Source of the DNA: an uncultured Pelagibacteraceae bacterium
GTDB lineage: Bacteria > Pseudomonadota > Alphaproteobacteria > Pelagibacterales > AG-422-B15
DNA length: 36,071 nt
Assembly (NCBI GenBank): GCA_902544065.1
Contig: CACCAS010000007.1
Span: forward strand, 1 to 36,071
Direction: 5' to 3'
Shown: positions 1 to 13,468 of the stretch, one piece after another
Position numbering within the stretch: the stretch's first letter is position 1
Layout of the letters: every line of letters begins with the position of its first letter
Notes under the pieces: generated by a model
The model's input: only the letters and a program-made list of their open reading frames with translations
What the model was told of the DNA's origin: nothing
Database searches by the model: none
Position numbers and translations under genes: made by a program

Positions 1-171
1 GTCCAGAGTGACATTATATCAAAAAGTAAGGCTAATTTAGATAATAAACCTAAAAACTTAGAAATTCACTATATAGACGAATACATAAACTACAGAAAAA
101 ATGACACTTTAATATTAAAAAGAATAAATGATTTTGTTTTAATAAAATTTGCCCCCAGAGCCTCTAAGTAA
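1..171 (+). CDS. C-terminal fragment of an unidentified protein
   Basis: An open frame runs from the first base of the window to a TAA at 169-171 and gives 56 residues, ending in KFAPRASK. The start lies outside the window. The composition (Lys, Asn, Ile, Asp rich) matches the other genes here. I do not recognise a family and see no catalytic motif or membrane segment in the piece. It converges on ugd, with 41 bases between the two stop codons. That neighbour would suit a surface-polysaccharide locus, but this is only inference from context. It could also be a chance frame, although an AT-rich sequence rarely stays open this long by chance. Confidence 0.55.
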   Translation, partial: VQSDIISKSKANLDNKPKNLEIHYIDEYINYRKNDTLILKRINDFVLIKFAPRASK

Positions 172-212
172 AACTTGAATTTTCCAAATTATTCTTGACA
201 CCCGACTATTCC

Positions 213-1382
213 TTAATCCTTATTAAATAAATCACGAGTATATATTTTTTCTTTAACGTCTAGTATTTCAGAGCTAATCCTGTTTGCAATAATCAAACTG
301 CTTAATGATTTAAATTCGTTCAAATCATTTATTACGATTGAATTAAAAAAATATTTTTCTTTCATTAGTGGCTCATAAATAATAATTTTAATACCTTTAG
401 CTTTGATTCTTTTCATTACACCCTGAATAGCACTTTCTCGAAAATTGTCTGATCCATTCTTCATAATTATTCTGTATATGCCTACTGTCTTGGGATTCTT
501 TCTAATAATGCTATCGGCAATAAAGTCTTTTCTAGTTGTATTTGATTCAACGATAGCCTTAATTAAATTATTTGGAACATTGTCATAGTTTTTTAGAAGC
601 TGCTGCGTATCCTTTGGCAAACAGTACCCCCCATAACCAAAAGAAGGGTTGTTATAATAATTGCCAATTCGTGTGTCATGGCTAATCCCTTTTATAACTT
701 TTTTAGTATCTAAATTATGTATTTCACAATAACTATCAAGTTCATTAAAATAAGCTATTCTCATTGCAAGGTATGTGTTCGCAAATAATTTGACTGCTTC
801 TGCCTCACTAGATGACATATATTCTATTGGAATTAGTGGGTTTGACTTATCGGCATTTTCCAAGAGTAAATCAGCAAACAATTTAGCTTCTTTAGAATCG
901 CCCCCAACTATTATCCTTGAAGGATTTAAATTATCTTTTAATGCGGATCCCTCTCTCAAGAATTCTGGGGAAAAAAAAATATTTTCTTTTGAAAATTTCT
1001 TTTTTATCTTTTCTGTAAAACCCACAGGAACTGTTGATTTAATAATAATAGTTGCTTTTTTGTTTACTTTTAAAGATTCACCGATAACAGTTTCAACGGA
1101 AGTCACATCAAATTCACTACTATCAATATCGTAATTTGTAGGAGTGCATACAATTATAAAGTCTGAATCGTGATATGCTTCCTCAGAAGAAGTTGCATAT
1201 AGATTTAATTTTTTATTTTTAAAAAAAAAATCTATATCTTTATCGTCTATAGGAGGGATTTTGTTATTTATTTGATCAACTTTTGATTTATTAATATCAA
1301 GTATAGTTACTTCATTATTCCGAGATAATAATGCTGATAAACTAAGGCCTACATAACCAGCGCCTACAACAGTAATCTTCAT
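213..1382 (-). CDS. ugd: UDP-glucose 6-dehydrogenase
   Basis: Oxidises UDP-glucose to UDP-glucuronate with two NAD+, supplying precursors for capsule, exopolysaccharide or LPS in the cytoplasm. The 389 residues match the length of the E. coli Ugd type. The N-terminal Rossmann motif GAGYVG is at residues 7-12, the STVPVG loop at 116-121, and the catalytic Cys254 lies in [11 protein letters not shown]. The middle helix with [14 protein letters not shown] is the family dimerisation region. It starts with ATG 60 bases downstream of the 5S rRNA on the same strand. A TATAAT box at 1405-1410 could be its own promoter, and I see no good terminator separating it from the rRNA operon. There is no obvious ribosome-binding site. 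The family assignment is firm; the final sugar product is unknown. Confidence 0.93.
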   Translation of the reverse strand: MKITVVGAGYVGLSLSALLSRNNEVTILDINKSKVDQINNKIPPIDDKDIDFFFKNKKLNLYATSSEEAYHDSDFIIVCTPTNYDIDSSEFDVTSVETVIGESLKVNKKATIIIKSTVPVGFTEKIKKKFSKENIFFSPEFLREGSALKDNLNPSRIIVGGDSKEAKLFADLLLENADKSNPLIPIEYMSSSEAEAVKLFANTYLAMRIAYFNELDSYCEIHNLDTKKVIKGISHDTRIGNYYNNPSFGYGGYCLPKDTQQLLKNYDNVPNNLIKAIVESNTTRKDFIADSIIRKNPKTVGIYRIIMKNGSDNFRESAIQGVMKRIKAKGIKIIIYEPLMKEKYFFNSIVINDLNEFKSLSSLIIANRISSEILDVKEKIYTRDLFNKD

Positions 1383-1404
1383 AATATTAAAATTAAATGT
1401 CCAT

Positions 1405-1429
1405 ATTATAATTGTAAAGTGACAATTAT
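1405..1429 (-). promoter_or_regulatory. Possible ugd promoter / dyad between 5S and ugd
   Basis: On the - strand a perfect TATAAT (1405-1410) lies 22 bases before the ugd ATG, which would give a very short leader. It partly overlaps a perfect 8-base inverted repeat (1408-1415 with 1422-1429, loop of 6). The stem is entirely A/T except one pair and has no T run behind it, so it is a poor intrinsic terminator. I see no strong -35 at 16-18 bases. The dyad could be an operator or only a weak hairpin at the end of the rRNA transcript. Confidence 0.3.
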
Positions 1430-1575
1430 TTCACGTTTAGTAGACCTGGCAATGTCCTACTCTCCCATGCCTTAAGACAAAGTACCATTGGCGCTGGAGC
1501 CCTTAACTTTCGAGTTCGAAATGGAATCGTGTGTGGCCTCTCCGCTAAAACCACCAGGTCAACAAAACGTGAAAT
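1428..1575 (-). repeat. Inverted repeat flanking 5S (pre-5S stem)
   Basis: ATTTCACGTTT at 1428-1438 is the exact reverse complement of AAACGTGAAAT at 1565-1575, and the two arms lie just outside the mature 5S. In the transcript they would extend helix I and form a processing stem. The upstream arm also resembles sequence on the far side of 23S, so the arm may pair in more than one way during maturation. Confidence 0.6.
1443..1560 (-). rRNA. rrf: 5S ribosomal RNA
   Basis: On the - strand the segment begins GACCTGGTGG and ends CCAGGTC, so the two ends pair as helix I. Conserved 5S blocks lie between them, such as TTCGAACTCGAAAGTTAAG and GGGAGAGTAGGACATTGCC. The length of about 118 nt is typical. 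It is the last gene of the rRNA operon; no tRNA follows before ugd. An 11-base perfect inverted repeat flanks it (see separate entry). The ends are estimated from helix I pairing. Confidence 0.95.
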
Positions 1576-1633
1576 CAATACCAAAAAAATAATTTTATTA
1601 ATTATTCTATCTTAGTGTTGCTTGAAAATTACT

Positions 1634-4412
<2,779 letters not shown>

Positions 4413-4515
4413 TATATGTCTTTTGCAATACTTAGATATTTTGAATTCTCAATAAAAATTTTATTAATTTAGTATTGATGTCACTTCACGATGTAAATGG
4501 AAAAGCTTAAAACTT

Positions 4516-4591
4516 TGGTGGAGCTGACCGGGATCGAACCGGTGACCCCCTGCTTGCAAAGCAGGTGCTCTCCCAGCTGAGCTACAGCCCC
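4516..4591 (-). tRNA. tRNA-Ala (TGC anticodon)
   Basis: The - strand reads GGGGCTGTAGCTCAGCTGGG at the 5' end and closes with CAGCTCCACCA, so the CCA end is encoded (4516-4518). The anticodon stem-loop CTGCTTTGCAAGCAG holds TGC. The TPsiC arm carries GGTTCGATCC. All four stems pair. It sits in the 16S-23S spacer, downstream of tRNA-Ile, as is usual for alphaproteobacterial operons. Confidence 0.97.
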
Positions 4592-4607
4592 AAGAGAAAC
4601 CACGTCA

Positions 4608-4685
<78 letters not shown>

Positions 4686-4710
4686 AAACGTAGGCTTTAT
4701 AGTTTTAAAC

Positions 4711-6404
<1,694 letters not shown>

Positions 6405-6510
6405 TTACTTTTCCAATAGCATAATCGCGCAGGCACGAGTTACCTTTCCACTGGAAAAATAAAAAATGCCACATTGATTATATTAAGACTAAAATAGTCA
6501 TATGCCGCAA

Positions 6511-6540
6511 GTTCAGAGCATCACCGAACAAGGGTGAGCG
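6511..6540 (-). promoter_or_regulatory. rRNA leader boxB-like hairpin and boxA-like element
   Basis: On the - strand, just after the predicted start point, a GC-rich hairpin (6533-6537 pairs with 6521-6525, extended by GC/GC around a bulged base, 7-base loop) is followed at once by TGCTCTGAAC (6520-6511). The latter resembles the E. coli rrn boxA TGCTCTTTAACA. The order boxB then boxA ahead of 16S is that of rRNA antitermination sites that recruit the Nus factors. Read on the + strand the same hairpin runs into seven T residues (6541-6547), so it could also act as an intrinsic terminator for + strand transcripts coming out of the rRNA region. Confidence 0.5.
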
Positions 6541-6547
6541 TTTTTTT

Positions 6548-6577
6548 ATTGTATTGAGCCAAAAAGTCAAGCATCAA
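6548..6577 (-). promoter_or_regulatory. Candidate rRNA operon promoter
   Basis: On the - strand TTGATG (6577-6572) and TACAAT (6553-6548) are 18 bases apart and would start transcription near 6541, about 255 bases before mature 16S. A second, better -35 hexamer TTGACT lies inside the spacer (6570-6565) but has no TATAAT-like box at the right distance. The 432-base stretch 6288-6719 has no gene. It holds this promoter, the leader elements, the upstream arm of the 16S stem, and (6578-6719) the untranslated region before the M23 gene, where I see no clear promoter. Confidence 0.45.
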
Positions 6578-6719
6578 ACACAAAATTACCCAGAAAATCA
6601 GCACTTTTTAGTATTACATAATAACCAACAATATCAATGGGATAGAGCGTGTAAAATCATTTAGTCCTCTAGAATTAATATTAGTAATGTCATAAAGTCT
6701 AAATTCTTTATATGAAAGT

Positions 6720-7988
6720 ATGAAAATGCATCTATTAAACAAAAAAATCTTGTTTTTTTTAGCTGGGCTGATTCTTATTGGTACGATAGCTTATTTTTTA
6801 TCAGAATCTTATAACGACAATTATAATAATCAAAAATCAGAAGAAGCAAGTCAAATTCAAATTAATAATACTCAAGAAAAAGATAGTCTAGATTTATTCT
6901 TTTCATTTCTTGAGTACTATGAACTTGAAGAAGGCGATACCTTTATAAGTACTCTTAAAAAAACTAATCTACATAATAGGGAAATTGACCAATTAATTAT
7001 AGCGGCACAAGGTTTAATGGATACAAACCAACTAAGAATTGGAACACGTATAGAGATAATTTCTGAACTAATAAACGAAAAAAGAATTATTAAAGAAGTA
7101 GTAATTTACCCTAATGATGAGGAAAAAATATCAGTCTTAAGAATAGACGATAAATTTATAGTACACAAAGACGTAAAAACACTTTACTCAGAACTCATAT
7201 TCCATGAAGTTGAAATAAATGAAAGTATTTATGCATCACTTAAAAATATTAATGTTCCAGACAATATAATTATGTCATTTGTACAACTTTTTAGTTTTGA
7301 TATTGATTTTCAACGGGACATTAGAAACAAAAACCAAATAAAGATTCTATTTGAACAATTTAAAGATAAAAATGATGACTTAATCAAAGCTGGGTCCATC
7401 TTTTTTGCAGAAATCGTACTTACCAAAGATAGCTACGAACTTTATAAATTCCAGGATAATAATGATATTGAATATTTTGATAGTGATGGCAAAAGTGCTA
7501 CAAAAGCTCTGATGAAAACTCCTATTAATGGTGCAAGATTATCATCCACATACGGCATGAGAAAGCATCCTATCCTAGGATATAATAAAAAGCATATGGG
7601 CGTTGACTTTGCTGCTCCCATAGGTACTCCAATCATGGCTGCTGGAACAGGGCATATTGAATATGTTGGTACCAACGGTGGTGCTGGAAAATATATTCGG
7701 ATTAAACACTTGAATGGCTATAAAACAAGCTACTCTCATCTCAGTAGCTATGCTTCAGGCATACAAAAGAATATTCGGGTCAAACAAGGTCAAACTATCG
7801 GTTATGTTGGAAGTACAGGATTATCAACAGGTCCGCATCTTCATTATGAGGTTATATTTAATGGAGAAAAAATTAATCCGATGAAAATGAAACTTCCATC
7901 AGGTAAAAAATTAGCAGGGATAAATCTAAATAACTTCCTCACAGAAAGAGACAGGATAAATAATGAGATTTCAAAAATTAAGAATTAG
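6720..7988 (+). CDS. M23 family membrane-anchored murein endopeptidase
   Basis: A zinc endopeptidase expected to cut peptide cross-links of peptidoglycan in the periplasm, of the MepM/ShyA type. Residues 9-27 form an N-terminal membrane anchor or uncleaved signal (LFFLAGLILIGTIAYFL). Residues 60-115 look like a LysM/OapA-like domain (EEGDTFISTL...LRIGTRIEI). The M23 domain is at about 267-395. The metal ligands are all present: H292 and D296 in HMGVD, H340 in YSHL, and H373/H375 in GPHLHYE. The 422-residue length suits the family. The start is ATG at 6720, with another ATG two codons later at 6726; neither has a ribosome-binding site. The 3' end overlaps the convergent DUF4167 gene by 11 bases. 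Confidence in the family is high, the precise substrate bond less so. Confidence 0.9.
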   Translation: MKMHLLNKKILFFLAGLILIGTIAYFLSESYNDNYNNQKSEEASQIQINNTQEKDSLDLFFSFLEYYELEEGDTFISTLKKTNLHNREIDQLIIAAQGLMDTNQLRIGTRIEIISELINEKRIIKEVVIYPNDEEKISVLRIDDKFIVHKDVKTLYSELIFHEVEINESIYASLKNINVPDNIIMSFVQLFSFDIDFQRDIRNKNQIKILFEQFKDKNDDLIKAGSIFFAEIVLTKDSYELYKFQDNNDIEYFDSDGKSATKALMKTPINGARLSSTYGMRKHPILGYNKKHMGVDFAAPIGTPIMAAGTGHIEYVGTNGGAGKYIRIKHLNGYKTSYSHLSSYASGIQKNIRVKQGQTIGYVGSTGLSTGPHLHYEVIFNGEKINPMKMKLPSGKKLAGINLNNFLTERDRINNEISKIKN

Positions 7989-8319
7989 CTTCTTCTATAG
8001 CCTTAGCAGGATCTAAAGTTTCTACAGGTATAGTTTTCTCATCAGGCGACTCAGTTTTAATAACTTTTGCATCGCCATTGCTATTATTTCTATCTTGACG
8101 GTCATTTATTAAACGGCTGTAGTGCTCTGCATGCTGCAAATAATTTTCAGCACCTACATGATCTCCTGAAGCCGCTGCATCTTTCGCGAGGACTTTATAT
8201 TTTTCAAGCACTGTAGATAGGTTTCCTCTTACACGAGTAGAACTGTTACCATTAACAAAACTATCACTTGAATGTCTATTATTTGACCTTTTAAAAGGTC
8301 TAGTTCTTCTATTTTTCAC
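7978..8319 (-). CDS. DUF4167 domain protein
   Basis: A short basic protein of 113 residues whose core (about 27-72: RGNLSTVLEKYKVLAKDAAASGDHVGAENYLQHAEHY) matches the DUF4167 family found downstream of prmC in alphaproteobacteria. The N-terminus is strongly basic (KNRRTRPFKRSNNR), as in the family, and suggests RNA or ribosome contact, but no function is established. The tail is acidic and probably disordered; many homologues have a much longer tail. It ends the lysC-ispG-prfA-prmC run, 100 bases after prmC, and overlaps the convergent M23 gene by 11 bases. Confidence 0.85.
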   Translation of the reverse strand: MKNRRTRPFKRSNNRHSSDSFVNGNSSTRVRGNLSTVLEKYKVLAKDAAASGDHVGAENYLQHAEHYSRLINDRQDRNNSNGDAKVIKTESPDEKTIPVETLDPAKAIEEANS

Positions 8320-8419
8320 TTTGAAAATTAATTCCTAATAATTGATGGAAATTTTTAATTAACTCTTCTAGAGAATATTTGTAAATTAGTGTTTACTATT
8401 AAAATAATCAAGTTTTTAT

Positions 8420-9247
8420 TTAATTACTTTCAGCAATAACGCATCTAGGAATATTTGATATATCATTCTTTATTGCAACAACATTAAAGTTATTGTTTTT
8501 CAATATCTTAACTACTCCATCCGATTGATTTATCCCTACTTCTAAGAATAAATATTGTTTCCTCTTCGTCTGTTTAGCTAAATTCTCAATTATCTTTCGG
8601 TAAAAATAAAGTCCTTTTTCATCTGCAAATAATGCTTTTATTGGTTCAAAATTACTTACATCATCCATAATATTATTTTTTTCTTCAAATGGAATATATG
8701 GTGGATTGCAAATAACAATATCAAATGAACTGGTATCAAAATTAGAAAAGTCACTTTCTAAAAATTTTAACCTATCTTTATTTGATAAAAATTCTTTATT
8801 TTTTTCTGAAACATTTATTGCTTCTTTATCAATTTCCACACCTGTTCCTATGCTTGATAAATATTCATTTAACAAAGAAATAATCAAACATCCAGATCCA
8901 GATCCAAGATCTAAAAAATTATAAATTTTTGTTAGATCAGGAAAATATTCAATGACTGACTCAATTAACAATTCACTATCTAATCTTGGAATTAGAACAG
9001 AATGATCAACATAAAAATCATTTTTCCAAAATGATTTTATATTTGTTAAGTAAGCAATTGGCTCTGAATTTTTTCTTCTATTTATTAGTTGTTCAAAATT
9101 TTTTAAATCCTTTTCACCTACTTTTTTATTATTAGATAAATTTATTTCTTCTTTACTCAATCCAAGCACATGTGATAGCAGTAACTTTTTCTCAGAAACT
9201 GAAATAGAATTCTTTGCTGAATACAAAATCTCATCTATTGTTGTCAT
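8420..9247 (-). CDS. prmC: Release factor glutamine methyltransferase (PrmC/HemK)
   Basis: Methylates the glutamine of the GGQ motif in release factors RF1 and RF2 using S-adenosylmethionine. With the ATG start the protein is 275 residues. The N-terminal helical domain (1-80) docks the release factor. The SAM-binding loop DLGSGSG is at 113-119 and the catalytic NPPY motif at 181-184. The ATG at 9247 begins one base after the prfA stop codon. A TTG at 9268, in frame and inside prfA, would add seven residues (MQIRITK); I prefer the ATG because the protein then begins MTTIDEIL like other family members. It follows prfA, its substrate gene, which is the usual arrangement. Confidence 0.93.
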   Translation of the reverse strand: MTTIDEILYSAKNSISVSEKKLLLSHVLGLSKEEINLSNNKKVGEKDLKNFEQLINRRKNSEPIAYLTNIKSFWKNDFYVDHSVLIPRLDSELLIESVIEYFPDLTKIYNFLDLGSGSGCLIISLLNEYLSSIGTGVEIDKEAINVSEKNKEFLSNKDRLKFLESDFSNFDTSSFDIVICNPPYIPFEEKNNIMDDVSNFEPIKALFADEKGLYFYRKIIENLAKQTKRKQYLFLEVGINQSDGVVKILKNNNFNVVAIKNDISNIPRCVIAESN

Positions 9248-9248
9248 T

Positions 9249-10298
9249 TTAGTTATTCTGATCTGCAATAATTAAATTTGAGATTACTTCCTCAAGTCCA
9301 GATGCATTCAAAATTTGCTCTAGTTTATACAATGTTAAATTAATTCTGTGGTCTGTAACTCTTCCTTGAGGAAAGTTATAAGTCCTGATTCTTTCAGATC
9401 TATCACCTGAACCGATCTGAGATTTTCTTTTATCTGCAATATCATCTTCTTGTTTTTTTCTCTCATGATCATAAAGTCTTGTTTTTAATACAAGCATGGC
9501 TTTAGCTTTATTTTTGTGTTGCGATTTTTCATCCTGTTGTTGTACGACAATTCCTGATGGCAGATGGGTAATTCTAACTGCACTATCGGTAGTGTTTACA
9601 TGTTGACCTCCAGCTCCACTTGAACGAAATACATCAACTCTTAAATCTTTTTCATCAATTTGAATATCGACATCTTCAGCTTCAGGCAATACTACTACAC
9701 TGGCTGCAGAAGTATGAACTCTTCCTTGAGACTCAGTTTCAGGAACCCTTTGGACCCTGTGAACACCAGACTCGAATTTCAGTTTTGAATAGACACTCTG
9801 GCCTGATATTTTTGCTATAACCTCTTTCATTCCCCCTTTCTCTGAGTCAGACACTGATAAATAATCGACTTTCCAATTTTGGTCCTCTGCATATCGCTGG
9901 TACATGCGCAATAATTCATTTGCAAATAACGCCGCTTCATCTCCACCTGTTCCCGCTCTAATTTCAAGAATGACGTCTTTTTGATCTAAGGGATCTTTAG
10001 GTATTAAGAGATGTTTCAGGGATTCTTCAGAAGATTGCAGATTTAATTTTAAGTTGCCAATCTCAGATTTTGCAATTTCTATTAGGTCACTATCATTTCC
10101 ATTTAAAACTACATTCATATCTTCATGCTCTTTGAGAAGAGATAAATAAATATTAATTTGTTCAGCTAAAGGCTTTATTTCTGCATATTCCTTTGAAATA
10201 GAAACATATTTTTCTTTATCATTAACTGCTGTGGTTAACTCTTGTTCTAAAGAATTAAATTTATTTATTATTTTATCTAGTTCGTCTCGCTTAATCAT
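9249..10298 (-). CDS. prfA: Peptide chain release factor 1
   Basis: Recognises UAA and UAG in the ribosomal A site and triggers release of the peptide. The 349 residues show the GGQ catalytic motif at 230-232 ([17 protein letters not shown]) and the P-x-T codon-recognition tripeptide as PET at 186-188, a form I recall from other alphaproteobacteria. The N-terminal coiled-coil domain (1-100) is typical of RF1. The ATG overlaps the end of ispG by 8 bases (ATGATTAA arrangement), which implies translational coupling. prmC follows directly. Confidence 0.97.
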   Translation of the reverse strand: MIKRDELDKIINKFNSLEQELTTAVNDKEKYVSISKEYAEIKPLAEQINIYLSLLKEHEDMNVVLNGNDSDLIEIAKSEIGNLKLNLQSSEESLKHLLIPKDPLDQKDVILEIRAGTGGDEAALFANELLRMYQRYAEDQNWKVDYLSVSDSEKGGMKEVIAKISGQSVYSKLKFESGVHRVQRVPETESQGRVHTSAASVVVLPEAEDVDIQIDEKDLRVDVFRSSGAGGQHVNTTDSAVRITHLPSGIVVQQQDEKSQHKNKAKAMLVLKTRLYDHERKKQEDDIADKRKSQIGSGDRSERIRTYNFPQGRVTDHRINLTLYKLEQILNASGLEEVISNLIIADQNN

Positions 10299-11382
10299 TT
10301 ATTGTTCTAATTTTTTGCTCAACGAGCTGAACTACATGGTCAACAATTTCAGGATTGGTGATTTTATGATCTGCTACACCTGACAAATAAATCATATTAT
10401 TACCCTTACCTCCTCCAGTAAGACCAATATCGCTTTTAAGTGCCTCTCCTGGACCATTAACAACACATCCAATGATTGAAAGTGTGAGAGGTGTTTTTAT
10501 ATGTGCAAGTCTTTGTTCTAATTTTTTAACTGTTTCAATCACTGGAAAGGCTTGTCTAGCACATGAAGGACAAGAAATAATCTTAATTCCTTTTGAACCT
10601 AAATCTAAGCTTTTTAATATTTCATAACCAACTTTAATTTCTTCAACTGGATCAGCAGTCAGTGATACTCTTATAGTATCTCCAATGCCCTTTGATAAAA
10701 GATTACCAATGCTTATCGAGGATTTAATTGAACCAGATAAATATGTACCTGCCTCAGTTAGCCCAACATGAAATGGATAATCACATAACTTAGAAAGCTT
10801 CTCGTATGATTCAATAGTTATAAATACATCAGATGCTTTAACGCTAATTTTAAAGTTTTCAAAATTATTATCTTCCAATAACTTTATATTTTCTAACGCA
10901 CTTTCAACTAACGCATCCGAGCATGGCTCCCTATATTTCGTTAGTATTTTTTCATCGATTGATCCTGCATTAACTCCAACTCTCATACTAATATTATTCT
11001 GCTTTGCAGCCTCAATCACTTCAATAATTTTTTCTTTTCCAATGTTTCCGGGATTTATTCTTAAACAAGCTGCACCAGCTTCTGCCGCTTCTATGGCACG
11101 TTTATAATGAAAGTGTATATCAGCTACAATTGGAACACTTGATTGGTTTACTACCTCTTTGAGAGATTCAGTAGACTCTATATCTGGACATGAAACTCTG
11201 ACAATGTCAGCGCCCTCTTCAACTAACGAGTTGATTTGAGAGACTGTAGCGTCAATATCTGTAGTTAAAGTATTGGTCATTGATTGAACAGTGATTTTTG
11301 CATCACCACCAACTTGTACATTGCCAACATTAATCATTTTAGTCTTACGTCTGACTATAGTATGTTTAAATTCTTCACTCAT
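10291..11382 (-). CDS. ispG: 4-hydroxy-3-methylbut-2-enyl diphosphate synthase (IspG/GcpE)
   Basis: Penultimate enzyme of the MEP isoprenoid pathway: reductive ring opening of MEcPP to HMBPP by a [4Fe-4S] enzyme. The 363 residues hold a TIM-barrel domain (1-260) and the C-terminal iron-sulfur domain. Cluster ligands are C271 and C274 ([10 protein letters not shown]) and C306 ([11 protein letters not shown]), with E313 as the fourth ligand; the spacing is that of E. coli IspG. It lies 31 bases after lysC and overlaps prfA by 8 bases. The presence of ispG implies that isoprenoids, including the ubiquinone tail used by UbiG, come from the MEP route. Confidence 0.97.
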   Translation of the reverse strand: MSEEFKHTIVRRKTKMINVGNVQVGGDAKITVQSMTNTLTTDIDATVSQINSLVEEGADIVRVSCPDIESTESLKEVVNQSSVPIVADIHFHYKRAIEAAEAGAACLRINPGNIGKEKIIEVIEAAKQNNISMRVGVNAGSIDEKILTKYREPCSDALVESALENIKLLEDNNFENFKISVKASDVFITIESYEKLSKLCDYPFHVGLTEAGTYLSGSIKSSISIGNLLSKGIGDTIRVSLTADPVEEIKVGYEILKSLDLGSKGIKIISCPSCARQAFPVIETVKKLEQRLAHIKTPLTLSIIGCVVNGPGEALKSDIGLTGGGKGNNMIYLSGVADHKITNPEIVDHVVQLVEQKIRTIND

Positions 11383-11413
11383 GATGAAACCTTATTAACA
11401 ACTTTAAATTATA

Positions 11414-12631
11414 TTATATTTTATCTAGGTTAAATACACTATGTAGCGCATTTACAGCTGCCTCCGTTTTATTTCTATCAATTAGGACGCTAATTTTAAT
11501 TTCAGAAGTAGATATAACCTCAATATTAATATTATTATTGGAGAGACACTCGAACATTTTTGCTGCTATTCCTGGTTGGTTTCTCATACCTGAACCAATT
11601 ATTGAAACTTTTGATAAGTTTTGCTCATCCAGTACTTTTGAAAAAACTATTCTTTTTTGAAGTTCCTCAAGTACGCCAAGTGACTTCTTTAGATCAATCA
11701 TCGGGACAGTGAACGTCATATTAGTCATTTTTCTCTCAATAAAATTATTTTGAACAATCATATCGACATTTACTGATGAACTTGCCAATTCTTTAAATAT
11801 TTCTGCTGCAACTCCAGGCTTATCCTCAACATCAATAATAGTTATTTTTGCCTCATCCTTAGAGTAAGCAACGCCTGTAACTGCGCGAGTTTCATTCGAT
11901 ACATCATTTGAAATTTGTGTACCTTCATCAGAAGGATTAAATGTTGATCTTACATTAATATTCACATCATGATTCATTGCGGATTCTACAGATGAAGTTT
12001 GAAGGACTTTCGCTCCTTGAGAGGCCATTTCGATCATCTCTTCATAAGAAATTTTATCAAGTCTTCTTACTTTATCTGTCATTTTAGGATCAGAAGTATA
12101 AACACCATCTACATCAGTATAGATATCACACCTTTCCGCGGCAACTGCCGCAGCTAAAAAGACAGCTGTATTGTCTGATCCACCTCGGCCTATAGTTGTT
12201 ATTCTTTCTTCTGAAGATATTCCTTGAAAACCTGCAACCACTGCAACTTTTTTCTCTTTGAAATCGTTGACAATGCCATCTGGGACTATTTTATCAATAA
12301 AGGCATTTCGATGTTGGCCTCTTGTAATAATGGGTATTTGCCATCCTAACCAGGATCTTGCTGGTACGTTTAGTTTCTTGAGAGCCAATGACATAAGGCC
12401 AGCTGTAATTTGCTCACCGGATGAAACAACCAGGTCATATTCACTATCATCATTAAAGTCGATACTATTTACATGGTCGATTAAACTGTTTGTAGTTCCA
12501 GACATCGCTGATACGACTACGACAATGTTATTGTTTTTATCATATTCAGATTTAACAATTTTTGCTGCAGACTCTATTAATTTTGTTGTAGCAACAGAGG
12601 TACCGCCAAATTTTAAAACAAGTGTGGACAT
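11414..12631 (-). CDS. lysC: Aspartate kinase
   Basis: Phosphorylates aspartate, the first step towards lysine, threonine, methionine and diaminopimelate. The 405-residue length is that of the monofunctional class. The kinase signature VLKFGGTSVA is at 5-14, the aspartate-binding segment (GRGGSDNTAV) lies near 170, and two ACT domains fill about 260-400 and are expected to bind feedback effectors (Lys/Thr). An internal start for a separate beta subunit, as in some bacteria, is possible but not evident. It is first in a run with ispG, prfA and prmC and diverges from ubiG across 105 bases. The start has no ribosome-binding site. Confidence 0.95.
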   Translation of the reverse strand: MSTLVLKFGGTSVATTKLIESAAKIVKSEYDKNNNIVVVVSAMSGTTNSLIDHVNSIDFNDDSEYDLVVSSGEQITAGLMSLALKKLNVPARSWLGWQIPIITRGQHRNAFIDKIVPDGIVNDFKEKKVAVVAGFQGISSEERITTIGRGGSDNTAVFLAAAVAAERCDIYTDVDGVYTSDPKMTDKVRRLDKISYEEMIEMASQGAKVLQTSSVESAMNHDVNINVRSTFNPSDEGTQISNDVSNETRAVTGVAYSKDEAKITIIDVEDKPGVAAEIFKELASSSVNVDMIVQNNFIERKMTNMTFTVPMIDLKKSLGVLEELQKRIVFSKVLDEQNLSKVSIIGSGMRNQPGIAAKMFECLSNNNINIEVISTSEIKISVLIDRNKTEAAVNALHSVFNLDKI

Positions 12632-12686
12632 TTTCTATATCGTAACTAAATAGTTTATCGTGATATTTTAAAGAATTAAAAATAAG

Positions 12687-12719
12687 AAGTACTGTATAAC
12701 CTCAGTTAAATCAAGTACT
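12687..12719. promoter_or_regulatory. Paired AAGTACT sites in the lysC-ubiG intergenic
   Basis: AAGTACT occurs at 12687-12693 and again at 12713-12719. The palindromic core AGTACT repeats at a 26-base interval between the divergent genes. It could be a pair of operator half-sites or chance in AT-rich DNA. Confidence 0.15.
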
Positions 12720-12736
12720 ACTTAAGACATTGTATT

Positions 12737-13468
12737 ATGGATATAAATTCAATTGATAAGACTGAAATTGAGAAATTCAGAAGTCTCTCAAAAGAGTGGT
12801 GGAAGCACGATGGTAAATTCAAAACTTTACATAAATTTAACCCTGTTCGTCTCTCTTATATAATTCAAACTATAAAAGATCATTTTTCAATAAATTCAGA
12901 AAAAGATAAACCACTTAAAGATTTATCAATTTTGGATATAGGCTGTGGTGGTGGATTAATGTGCGAACCGTTATCTAGACTAGGTGCCAAAGTAACTGGA
13001 ATAGACGCATTAGAAAAAAACTGTCTTACTGCAAAAGTTCATGCTGAAGAGAATGGATTAGACATTAATTATATTATGAGTACCGTTGAGGAGCTACCCA
13101 AAAAAAACCAATATGATGTCATATTAAATTTAGAAGTTATTGAACATGTCAATGATCCAAAAGAGTTTATTAATCAGAGTTGCAATCTGGTAAATAATAA
13201 TGGATTGATGTTTATTGCAACGATTAATAAGACATTATTTTCTCTGGTGTTTGCTAAATTTACTGCTGAATATATATTAGGATTTCTTCCGAAAGGTACG
13301 CACAATTGGAATAAGTTCTTAACACCTGAAGAAATTTATTCTTTCCTTATTCAAAATAAATTTGATGTTATCGGAAGCGCTGGAGTTAATTATAATCCTT
13401 TGGGCGATACATGGTACAAGTCCCAAAATATGAACGCTAATTATATGGTCGCTGGTAAAAAAATTTAA
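12737..13468 (+). CDS. ubiG: Ubiquinone biosynthesis O-methyltransferase
   Basis: SAM-dependent methyltransferase that performs both O-methylations in ubiquinone synthesis. The 243 residues include the SAM motif ILDIGCGGG at 65-73, a motif II acid (GIDAL) and the later motif NLEVIEHV typical of UbiG. The preceding helix with SKEWWKHDGKFKTLHKFNP is a UbiG hallmark that contacts membrane lipid and substrate. It diverges from lysC and its last 4 bases overlap the convergent DUF1178 gene. The start lacks a ribosome-binding site. Confidence 0.95.
   Translation: MDINSIDKTEIEKFRSLSKEWWKHDGKFKTLHKFNPVRLSYIIQTIKDHFSINSEKDKPLKDLSILDIGCGGGLMCEPLSRLGAKVTGIDALEKNCLTAKVHAEENGLDINYIMSTVEELPKKNQYDVILNLEVIEHVNDPKEFINQSCNLVNNNGLMFIATINKTLFSLVFAKFTAEYILGFLPKGTHNWNKFLTPEEIYSFLIQNKFDVIGSAGVNYNPLGDTWYKSQNMNANYMVAGKKI

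Noticed and set aside
1383..1442. tRNA-fMet or other tRNA after 5S
   Set aside because: Only 60 A/T-rich bases separate 5S from ugd and no cloverleaf can be drawn.
9248..9268. TTG start for prmC at 9268
   Set aside because: It lies inside prfA, is a rare start codon and adds residues not typical of the family; the ATG at 9247 fits better. It cannot be fully excluded.
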